Source of the DNA: an uncultured Ruminococcus sp.
GTDB lineage: Bacteria; Bacillota; Clostridia; Oscillospirales; CAG-272
DNA: 5,078 nucleotides
NCBI GenBank assembly: GCA_902783905.1
Contig: CACZSP010000288.1
Coordinates: 1 to 5,078, forward strand
Direction: 5' to 3'
Part shown: positions 1-4,997 of the stretch, one piece after another
How the letters are laid out: every line of letters begins with the position of its first letter
Position numbering within the stretch: the stretch's first letter is position 1
Position numbers and translations under genes: made by a program
Notes under the pieces: model-generated
Told to the model about the DNA's origin: nothing
Seen by the model: only the letters and a program-made list of their open reading frames with translations
The model's database searches: none

Positions 1-81
1 CGAAAAATGCTCTCGCCAATCTACGCACGCGAATTGTGCGGTGTTGCCTTAAAAGTGGGCAGTGAGCAGTGGACAGTTGAA

Positions 82-95
82 TGAAAAATGAAAAG
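82..95 (-). repeat. Short heptamer tandem tract, two units (left copy)
   Basis: Two seven-base units, TGAAAAA and TGAAAAG, followed by a degenerate TTAAAAC, lie in the loop between GGACAGTT and AACTGTCC. The right copy carries four such units, which accounts exactly for the 14-bp length difference between the copies. Confidence 0.75.
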
Positions 96-103
96 TTAAA
101 ACT

Positions 104-151
104 GTCCGTTCTTCGGGGACGTCGCCTCAACGCACTACTTTCGACGTGTCC
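104..151 (-). terminator. Possible 3'-end structure of the yqgF operon within the repeat
   Basis: Read on the minus strand, the same bulged stem (151-142 with 124-117) is followed by the GTCC/GGAC hairpin (120-117 with 107-104) and then the T-rich run AGTTTTAACTTTT (103-91). Its location 45 nt after the yqgF stop is consistent with transcript end formation or 3' protection. The U-tract is interrupted, so confidence is low. Confidence 0.3.
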
Positions 152-195
152 ATTTTTATGGGTACAATTCACTTGCCACTGCCCGCTGTCAACTG

Positions 196-687
196 TCAAC
201 TACTCCCGATCCCCGCCAGCTTTTCCAGCGTGTCCTGAAGTATAATCTCCGCCGAAAGCGAGTCTATGACCTTCCGCCTTTCCCTTCCCCGTACGTCGGT
301 CGCGTTGAGAAATCTCGACGCCGCGACGGTGGTCAGGCGTTCGTCGGTCATCATTACGGGCAGGCCCGACAAAACGGCTACCCGCCCGGCAAACTCGCGG
401 CAGCGGTCCGCCCGCGCCCCGTCGGTGCCGTCCATATTCCGCGGAAGTCCTACGACGATCGCCGCCGCCCCCCGCTCCGCAGCCGCCGCAGCCACCGCTT
501 CGGCGGCTTTCGCTATTCCGCCGGGTTTTATGAACCCGGCGCCTGTGGCGAGCGTCCTTCCGGGGTCGCTGAAGGCAAGCCCGGTGCGGACGTCGCCGAA
601 ATCGACCGCCATTATCCTGCCGCGGGTCGCCGCCACCGTCGCGGCGTCCGACAGCATACAGGGATCGAAAACAAAATCATCTTTCAT
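196..687 (-). CDS. yqgF: YqgF/RuvX family protein (putative pre-16S rRNA nuclease / Holliday junction resolvase-like)
   Basis: This is a 163-residue cytosolic RNase H-fold protein. Family members mature the 5' end of 16S rRNA and have also been described as Holliday junction resolvases. All family signatures are visible: AVDFGDVRTGLAFSD at 27-41 with Asp29, VVGLPRNMDGTDG at 78-90, TDERLTT at 114-120 with Glu116, and VIDSLSAEIILQ at 140-151 with Asp142. Asp29, Glu116 and Asp142 are the expected metal-binding acidic residues. The family is normally about 140 residues and begins just before the first motif. This protein has about 24 extra N-terminal residues. The long start is favoured because its ATG overlaps the upstream stop codon as ATGA and has a GAAGGA ribosome site; internal Met11 and Met26 are alternatives. 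It is last in the operon, and its stop codon lies in a CTGTCAA tandem at the edge of the intergenic repeat. Confidence 0.93.
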   Translation of the reverse strand: MKDDFVFDPCMLSDAATVAATRGRIMAVDFGDVRTGLAFSDPGRTLATGAGFIKPGGIAKAAEAVAAAAAERGAAAIVVGLPRNMDGTDGARADRCREFAGRVAVLSGLPVMMTDERLTTVAASRFLNATDVRGRERRKVIDSLSAEIILQDTLEKLAGIGSS

Positions 688-1400
688 TCACTCTTTTCCT
701 TCTTATCAGCCGCTCTTTTTTCGATTTTTCCGCCGAAATCCATCGCCCGGGCGGCAAAATGACATACCGCCGCCAGCAGTATGCCGGCAACCGCGTCCGC
801 GAAATAATGCTGCTTGACGAAAAGGGTCGAGCAGTATACGGTCATCGTCGAAATACCGACGGCGATCCTTGCCGCGGGGGGTATCTCCTTTTTCCGCGCA
901 ACGCTCAGCCAGATAGTGGTCGACAGCATACAGTGAAACGACGGAAGGAGGTTCCTTCCGATCTGCCCGCCGTCGTTTTCAAAAATAGTGCGAAGCAGCC
1001 AGGCGGTGAGTCCTTTCCCCGACGCAGCCCCGAGGATCCCCTCGGCCGCCCGGTCGAGACAGGTCGGGAAGGCGACGAGAATCGCAAAACCCGCCAGGAC
1101 CGATAGAATATTCGAAACAAAGTAATTGTAAAGATTTCTTTTCCCGGGCAGCGCCGTCAGAACCGGTGCGATGACCCAGAAAGCATAAGAAAAAACGTAC
1201 CCGTAAACGAAAACGGGAAGAAAAGGGATCGCGTCGTCTATCGCGGCGATCTTCGGGACGAACGCCTGTGCCGCCCGCGCCGGGAGCGAATTGATAAACA
1301 GGGCGACAAGATAGAACGCGTATTCAAACGTCAGGGTGAAGACGCCCGAAAGCCAGCCGGCAACGGGGATCTTCCTAAAGGTATTTTTTTTGACTGCCAT
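684..1400 (-). CDS. PAP2-superfamily integral membrane protein (phosphatase or inositolphosphotransferase-like)
   Basis: This 238-residue polytopic membrane protein has about six hydrophobic segments, near residues 13-37, 58-83, 92-112, 156-168, 178-195 and 200-219. PAP2 signature 2 appears as LPSFH (152-156, His156). Signature 3 appears as Ser191-X6-His198-X3-Asp202 (HYFAD), the spacing expected for the catalytic histidine and its aspartate partner. The usual Arg after the first Ser is Thr192. Signature 1 is weak, reduced to FPTCLDR (111-117). This pattern resembles the Aur1/Ipt1-like PAP2 branch more than classic phosphatidate phosphatases. The likely chemistry is hydrolysis or transfer of a lipid phosphate at the membrane, but the substrate cannot be told. 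The C-terminus is charged and probably cytosolic. The gene starts 10 nt after the reductase stop, with a GAGGG ribosome site overlapping that stop, and overlaps yqgF by 4 nt. Confidence 0.88.
   Translation of the reverse strand: MAVKKNTFRKIPVAGWLSGVFTLTFEYAFYLVALFINSLPARAAQAFVPKIAAIDDAIPFLPVFVYGYVFSYAFWVIAPVLTALPGKRNLYNYFVSNILSVLAGFAILVAFPTCLDRAAEGILGAASGKGLTAWLLRTIFENDGGQIGRNLLPSFHCMLSTTIWLSVARKKEIPPAARIAVGISTMTVYCSTLFVKQHYFADAVAGILLAAVCHFAARAMDFGGKIEKRAADKKEKSE
697..702 (-). promoter_or_regulatory. Ribosome binding site of yqgF inside the end of the PAP2 gene
   Basis: GAAGGA on the minus strand lies within the last PAP2 codons, 9 nt before the yqgF ATG at 687. Together with the ATGA overlap it supports the long start with the N-terminal extension. 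Confidence 0.75.
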
Positions 1401-1407
1401 TGATAAG

Positions 1408-1412
1408 CCCTC
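1408..1412 (-). promoter_or_regulatory. Ribosome binding site of the PAP2 gene
   Basis: GAGGG on the minus strand overlaps the reductase stop codon (TGA, 1413-1411) and sits 7 nt before the PAP2 ATG. The position suggests translation coupled to the upstream gene. Confidence 0.65.
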
Positions 1413-2529
1413 AGCGGTCGAATTCTTCGCTCACCTTTCCGAGAAGATCGCGTACGGGCAGATGCTGCGGGCAGGCATCCTCGCACTGTCCGCAGCCGAG
1501 GCAGTCGCCGGCGCGACCGCCGTGAGAAACGGCGATGGAGTAGTAGAAATTCTGATTCCAGTTTCCGAACGCCTTTTTCGCGTTCATGCAGGCGAAAAGA
1601 TCCGGAATGCGGATACCGGCGGGGCAGCCGTCGGTGCAGTATCCGCACGCCGTGCAGGGTATCAGGTTCTGCGCCGAAAAGCTTTCCCTGACTCTGACGA
1701 TCGCCGTGCGCTCGGTTTCGGAAAGAGGCGCCGGATCCTTCATCGTCGCGACGTTTTCCCTCATCTGCTCTTCAGCGCTCATCCCTGACAGAACCATGAA
1801 AACGCCCTTCTGGGCGGCCGCAAAGCGGAGGGCGAGCGACGCGTTTCCAGACGCGCCGTCAGAAACGCCTTCAAGCGCCGCCTGGGCCTCTGGCGGAAGT
1901 TTTATCAGGCTGCCGCCCTTGACAGGCTCCATAACGATAACCGGCTTGGAATGCGCCTCGCAGACGTCCAGGAGCGCCCTGCTCTGAACGACCGGATCGT
2001 AATAATCGAGATAGTTCAGCTGAATCTGGACGGCTTCGATATCGGGATACTCGGAAAGTATCCTGTCGAGAACGTCGGCGGTATCGTGGAAGGAAATACC
2101 CACGTGCCTGACTTTTCCTTCATCCCGAAGGCGGAAGGCGGTCTCGTAGGCGCGGCAGGCTTTGTATTTTTCAAACAGAGGAGCGGTCTGAGCGTGCATC
2201 AGAAAGAAATCAAAGTAATCGACTCCGCAGGCTTCGAGCTGAGTCCGGAAAAGCGGCAGGATCTCGTCTTCGCTTTTGAAAAAAGGTCCCGACAGCTTGT
2301 TCGTCAGCAGATATTCCTCCCGCGAGCGGCGGGACGTAAGACATTTTTTCAGAGCCGTCTCGCTCTTTCCCCTGAGATAGCCGTGGGCGGTGTCGAAATA
2401 GTTGAACCCGGCGGCAATAAAAGCGTCGGTCATACGGATCATCTGATCTGCGTCGACCTCGCCGTCTTTCATCGGAAGGCGCATGCATCCGAAACCGAAA
2501 CAGCCCTTTACCTCTTCAAAACAATTCAT
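1411..2529 (-). CDS. Aldo/keto reductase fused to a C-terminal 2[4Fe-4S] ferredoxin domain
   Basis: This 372-residue cytosolic oxidoreductase resembles the COG1453-type proteins common in anaerobes. Residues 1-280 form the aldo/keto reductase barrel with the catalytic tetrad Asp46 (FDTAHGY), Tyr51, Lys78 (TNKL) and His112 (LMHAQ). Further barrel motifs are GKVRHVGIS (138-146), QIQLNYLD (168-175) and VMEPVKGG (199-206). Residues 290-355 carry two cluster motifs: Cys292, 295, 298 and 302, then Cys343, 346, 349 and 353, the second in CLGCGQCEDACP. Fusion suggests electron transfer between iron-sulfur clusters and the barrel, but the substrate is unknown. The start at 2529 is chosen because GGAGG lies 8 nt upstream and a consensus promoter sits just beyond. 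An in-frame ATG at 2697 would extend the protein through the promoter with unconserved residues. It is the first gene of the leftward operon. Confidence 0.93.
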   Translation of the reverse strand: MNCFEEVKGCFGFGCMRLPMKDGEVDADQMIRMTDAFIAAGFNYFDTAHGYLRGKSETALKKCLTSRRSREEYLLTNKLSGPFFKSEDEILPLFRTQLEACGVDYFDFFLMHAQTAPLFEKYKACRAYETAFRLRDEGKVRHVGISFHDTADVLDRILSEYPDIEAVQIQLNYLDYYDPVVQSRALLDVCEAHSKPVIVMEPVKGGSLIKLPPEAQAALEGVSDGASGNASLALRFAAAQKGVFMVLSGMSAEEQMRENVATMKDPAPLSETERTAIVRVRESFSAQNLIPCTACGYCTDGCPAGIRIPDLFACMNAKKAFGNWNQNFYYSIAVSHGGRAGDCLGCGQCEDACPQHLPVRDLLGKVSEEFDR

Positions 2530-2537
2530 TTTTTCTT

Positions 2538-2542
2538 CCTCC
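2538..2542 (-). promoter_or_regulatory. Ribosome binding site that fixes the reductase start
   Basis: GGAGG on the minus strand lies 8 nt before the ATG at 2529. It decides in favour of the 372-residue protein over the longer open frame starting at 2697. Confidence 0.9.
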
Positions 2543-2550
2543 GTTTTTTG

Positions 2551-2579
2551 TTGACAACGATACCGCTTTTTATTATAAT
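2551..2579 (+). promoter_or_regulatory. Consensus sigma-A promoter for topB
   Basis: On the plus strand, TTGACA (2551-2556) is separated by exactly 17 bases from TATAAT (2574-2579), again a perfect match. A T-rich tract (2544-2549) lies immediately upstream. The start should be near 2586, giving a topB leader of about 127 nt. Its -10 overlaps the opposing promoter's -10 by four bases, and its -35 lies in the early transcribed region of the reductase operon. Confidence 0.88.
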
Positions 2580-2600
2580 ATAAAAGATATCCCGTGTCAA
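2572..2600 (-). promoter_or_regulatory. Consensus sigma-A promoter for the reductase-PAP2-yqgF operon
   Basis: On the minus strand, TTGACA (2600-2595) is separated by exactly 17 bases from TATAAT (2577-2572), a perfect match to both hexamers. An A/T tract (2606-2618) lies just upstream and could act as an UP element. Transcription should begin near 2565, giving a leader of about 36 nt before the ATG at 2529. Confidence 0.9.
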
Positions 2601-2622
2601 TCGGGAAAACGTTTTTTTGTTC

Positions 2623-2675
2623 CGTCGCGGCATCCCGCCCGCCGTCACCCGCGGAAAGCGGCGCGCCCCGCGACG
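2623..2675 (+). promoter_or_regulatory. GC-rich stem-loop in the topB leader
   Basis: CGTCGCGG (2623-2630) is perfectly complementary to CCGCGACG (2668-2675). It encloses 37 nt in which CCGC (2649-2652) can pair with GCGG (2658-2661) around a GGAAA loop. No U-tract follows, so it is not a terminator. The ribosome site remains free 22 nt downstream. It may stabilise the transcript or tune translation, but chance pairing in GC-rich sequence cannot be excluded, and I match it to no known riboswitch. Confidence 0.4.
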
Positions 2676-2697
2676 CATTTACAGCCCGGAATCTCAA

Positions 2698-2702
2698 AAG
2701 GA
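2698..2702 (+). promoter_or_regulatory. Ribosome binding site of topB
   Basis: AAGGA lies 10 nt before the ATG at 2713. No better start or ribosome site is visible nearby, and the protein begins with the family-typical Toprim strand at residue 3. Confidence 0.8.
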
Positions 2703-2712
2703 CAAGTAATTT

Positions 2713-4845
2713 ATGTCGAAAATTCTCATAATCGCCGAAAAACCGTCCCTTGCCAAAAACATCGCGGCGGCAATAAAGCCGGCGCCGAAACCGGTGACGG
2801 CGGACTCAAAACGCAGAAGCGTTTATTTCGAAAACGATAAATACGTTGTTTCAAACGCCTTCGGTCATCTTCTTTCGCTCAACGACGCGGAGGATTACGA
2901 TCCCTCCTATCATACCTGGCGTTCCGACGTCCTCCCGATAATCCCCGAAAAATTCGGTTACGTCCTGCGCGACGATCAGGGCGTACGCGCCCAGTTTTCC
3001 CTGCTGAAAAAGCTGATCGACCGGGAAGACGTCTCGGCAATCGTCAACGCGGGAGACTCCGACCGCGAGGGCGAAATAATAATCCGCAACATCATCGCAA
3101 GAGCCGGGACGAAAAAACCGGTTTACCGGCTCTGGATGCCCGATCAGACTCCCCGGACCATCGCCGACGAGCTGATAGCCATGCGCCCCGACTCGGAGTA
3201 CGACCGTCTTGCCGACGAAGGATACGCGCGCACCTTCGTCGACTGGCTCTACGGGATCAACCTGACCCGTATGGCGACCCTCAAATCGGGGAAGCTCCTT
3301 CGCGTAGGCCGCGTCACGTCGCCGATAGTTACGGCGATCTGCGAGCGCGAGCGCCTGATACGCGATTTCGTCCCCCAGAAATACTACGTAGCCGTTCATG
3401 ACGACAAAAAGACCGGACTGCGGCTGACAAGCTCGAAAAAGTTCGACACCGCCGCCGAATGCGACGACCTCTGCGCCCTTTACAACGCGGCGAAAACGAC
3501 GGTGACCGGAAGGAAAACCGTCCTCAAAACGATTAAACGCCCCTCTCTTTTCGCCCTCTCGGATATCCAGGGAGAAGCCGGAAAGGAGTTCCGCTTCACC
3601 CCGAAGCACACGCTGGACGTACTTCAGGAACTTTACGAGGCGGGACTCGTCTCCTATCCGAGGACTAACTCCCGGTATATGGCGGAAGCCGAAAAAAAGA
3701 AGGCGTCGGATATCGTCGACGCGATACACAAGGCGTACCCCGGTCATTTCGACAGCGTCGCCTTCAGGGATTCGAAGGAGATCTTCGACGACTCGAAGAT
3801 CGAGGCGCACTCGGGACTGACCCCCACCTACAAGATCCCCGACGTCAATTCCCTTCCGGACGATCAGAAAAAACTCTACCGGATGATCTTTATGCGCTTC
3901 TGCAGCGCCTTCTGCGCCGAGGAGCACAAAGTCAACAGAACGACGCTGACCGTTGAGAACGGATACGAAAAGTTCACGCTGACGGGGGACGTGGTCGTCA
4001 CTCCCGGCTTTACCCGCTTCGAGCCGCCGAAAAAAAAGGCCGCCGTCCTTCCCGATCTGAAGGAAGGCGACGAGATCGAACCGAAATTCAAAACGACCGA
4101 AAAGGAAACGACGCCTCCCGATCATTACACCGCCGAGACACTCAACGCCTATCTGAAAAATCCCTATTCCGCAGGAGAGAAAAAGGCGCTGTCTGAGGAC
4201 GGGGAGGATATGGAAACGGTGAGCGAGGTCGAACTCGGCACCGAGGCGACCCGCGCCGGTCTGATCGACGCGGCGATAAAAAGCGGATACATCACTCTGA
4301 CAAAAAACCGTTACGGGATAACCCCCGAGGGAGAGTATTACGTCGACTCGCTCGCGTCCCTCGGGATAAATATGGCGAAGGACCGCACGCTGAACCTCGG
4401 GAAATCGCTCAAGCAGGTCTACCGGGGAGAAAAAACGGTACCCGCCGTCGTTTCCGAGGCGGCGGAGGACCTGCGGGCAGTCTGTCTGAACGCCGGAAGG
4501 ACTCCCGACGCGCCGCGGGAGGAATATGCCCCCGGTAAGCGGGAAAAATTCTGCAAATGCGGAGTATGCGGCGGAACAGTCTGGTACGACAAACGCGTTT
4601 TCTCCTGCGACGGAGAAGGATGCCCGGTCAAACTGTTCAAAAACAGCGCCTACTTCAAAAAGATCGGCGGAGGGCTGACCCTCGCGGCGGCAAAGGAACT
4701 GCTGGAGACCGGGAAGGTCAGGATGAACGATCTGGTCTCGTCGCGCACCGGAAAACACTACTCTGCGACCGTTTGCGCCTCCTTCACTCAGGACGGTGTG
4801 AAATACTCTATGGAGTTCGACAAACCCTCGGGAAACGGACAGTAA
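2713..4845 (+). CDS. topB: DNA topoisomerase III (type IA)
   Basis: This 710-residue type IA topoisomerase relaxes negative supercoils and decatenates DNA through a 5'-phosphotyrosyl intermediate. The N-terminal Toprim domain carries Glu9 (AEKPS) and the metal-binding triad Asp115, Asp117 and Glu119 in GDSDREGE. The active-site tyrosine is Tyr315 in YPRTNS (315-320), with Arg317 beside it. The family GRVQTP motif appears as GRVTSP (199-204), the AH-AI-PT region as AHSGLTPT (365-372), and the later GTEATRAGLI (509-518) is conserved. The C-terminus (about 612-702) is a zinc-ribbon topoisomerase repeat with Cys616, 619, 632 and 637, and a conserved GLTLAAAKELLETGK stretch. Length is close to Bacillota TopB. 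ATG at 2713 follows AAAAGGA by 10 nt. It is divergent from the reductase operon, sharing its promoter block. Such genes also occur on conjugative elements, but no conjugation genes are visible here. Confidence 0.96.
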   Translation: MSKILIIAEKPSLAKNIAAAIKPAPKPVTADSKRRSVYFENDKYVVSNAFGHLLSLNDAEDYDPSYHTWRSDVLPIIPEKFGYVLRDDQGVRAQFSLLKKLIDREDVSAIVNAGDSDREGEIIIRNIIARAGTKKPVYRLWMPDQTPRTIADELIAMRPDSEYDRLADEGYARTFVDWLYGINLTRMATLKSGKLLRVGRVTSPIVTAICERERLIRDFVPQKYYVAVHDDKKTGLRLTSSKKFDTAAECDDLCALYNAAKTTVTGRKTVLKTIKRPSLFALSDIQGEAGKEFRFTPKHTLDVLQELYEAGLVSYPRTNSRYMAEAEKKKASDIVDAIHKAYPGHFDSVAFRDSKEIFDDSKIEAHSGLTPTYKIPDVNSLPDDQKKLYRMIFMRFCSAFCAEEHKVNRTTLTVENGYEKFTLTGDVVVTPGFTRFEPPKKKAAVLPDLKEGDEIEPKFKTTEKETTPPDHYTAETLNAYLKNPYSAGEKKALSEDGEDMETVSEVELGTEATRAGLIDAAIKSGYITLTKNRYGITPEGEYYVDSLASLGINMAKDRTLNLGKSLKQVYRGEKTVPAVVSEAAEDLRAVCLNAGRTPDAPREEYAPGKREKFCKCGVCGGTVWYDKRVFSCDGEGCPVKLFKNSAYFKKIGGGLTLAAAKELLETGKVRMNDLVSSRTGKHYSATVCASFTQDGVKYSMEFDKPSGNGQ

Positions 4846-4913
4846 AAACAGTTGTCAGTGGGCAGTGTGAAAGTAAAAATGAAAAATTAAAAATGAACTG
4901 TACCCATAAAATT

Positions 4914-4974
4914 GGACACGTCGAAAGCAGTGCGTTGAGGCGACGTCCCCGAAGAACGGACAGTTTTAACTTTT
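4914..4974 (+). terminator. Possible 3'-end structure of topB within the repeat
   Basis: A bulged 8-bp stem (4914-4923 with 4941-4948) is followed by a weaker GTCC/GGAC hairpin (4945-4948 with 4958-4961) and a broken T-rich run, AGTTTTAACTTTT. This is not a canonical intrinsic terminator. However, it is the only strong structure after topB, and the same arrangement follows yqgF in the left copy. The call is tentative. Confidence 0.3.
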
Positions 4975-4997
4975 CACTTTTCATTTTTCACTTTTCA
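4970..4997 (+). repeat. Heptamer tandem tract, four units (right copy)
   Basis: Four consecutive seven-base units (CTTTTCA, CTTTTCA, TTTTTCA, CTTTTCA) sit in the loop of the GGACAGTT/AACTGTCC stem. The left copy has two. Copy-number change by slippage or unequal exchange explains the difference. Confidence 0.8.

Larger units (their letters stand above)
1..174 (-). repeat. Left copy of a dispersed structured intergenic repeat, inverted relative to the right copy
   Basis: This stretch is the reverse complement of 4891-5078. The first 87 bases are identical to the complement of 4992-5078. After a 14-base length difference in an A-rich heptamer tract, the copies run on to about 174 with four visible substitutions (positions 137, 153, 167 and 172). 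Read in the direction of the yqgF-like gene, the element follows the gene's 3' end. It contains a bulged 8-bp stem (GGACGTCG at 117-124 with CGACGTGTCC at 142-151), a second 8-bp stem (GGACAGTT at 71-78 with AACTGTCC at 100-107), and a 5-bp hairpin near the outer end (CGCAC at 25-29 with GTGCG at 36-40). No open frame of coding character is visible. The outer boundary is cut by the window end, so the full element may be longer. I infer a MITE- or REP-like non-coding repeat, but I do not recognise a named family. Confidence 0.9.
54..187 (-). repeat. MITE-like unit with 11-bp terminal inverted arms (left copy)
   Basis: AGTGGGCAGTG at 54-64 and CACTGCCCGCT at 177-187 are inverted repeats with one mismatch in eleven. 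They enclose the hairpin core and the heptamer tract, a span of 134 bp. The equivalent arms in the right copy match perfectly. The identity between copies extends outward beyond this unit (positions 1-53), so either the mobile unit is larger than these arms suggest or a second repeat abuts it. No target-site duplication can be assigned. Confidence 0.5.

Noticed and set aside
266..1120. Plus-strand open frames over yqgF and the PAP2 gene
   Set aside because: They are arginine- and proline-rich shadows of the minus-strand genes, with no motifs or ribosome sites.
2590..2618. An intrinsic terminator or attenuator in the early topB leader
   Set aside because: The stem is only 5 bp with a 7-nt loop, and the T7 run is separated from it by several bases. 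It would be weak, so it is mentioned only as part of the leader.
2530..2697. Upstream extension of the reductase to an ATG at 2697
   Set aside because: It would run through both consensus promoters, lacks a good ribosome site and encodes residues unlike the family. GGAGG before 2529 gives a clear start.
2851..4758. A 635-residue open frame antisense to topB
   Set aside because: It lies wholly opposite a clear type IA topoisomerase and shows no recognisable motif. It is expected from the GC-rich codon use of the sense gene.
4970..4997. A CRISPR array
   Set aside because: The units are only 7 bp, contiguous and without spacers.
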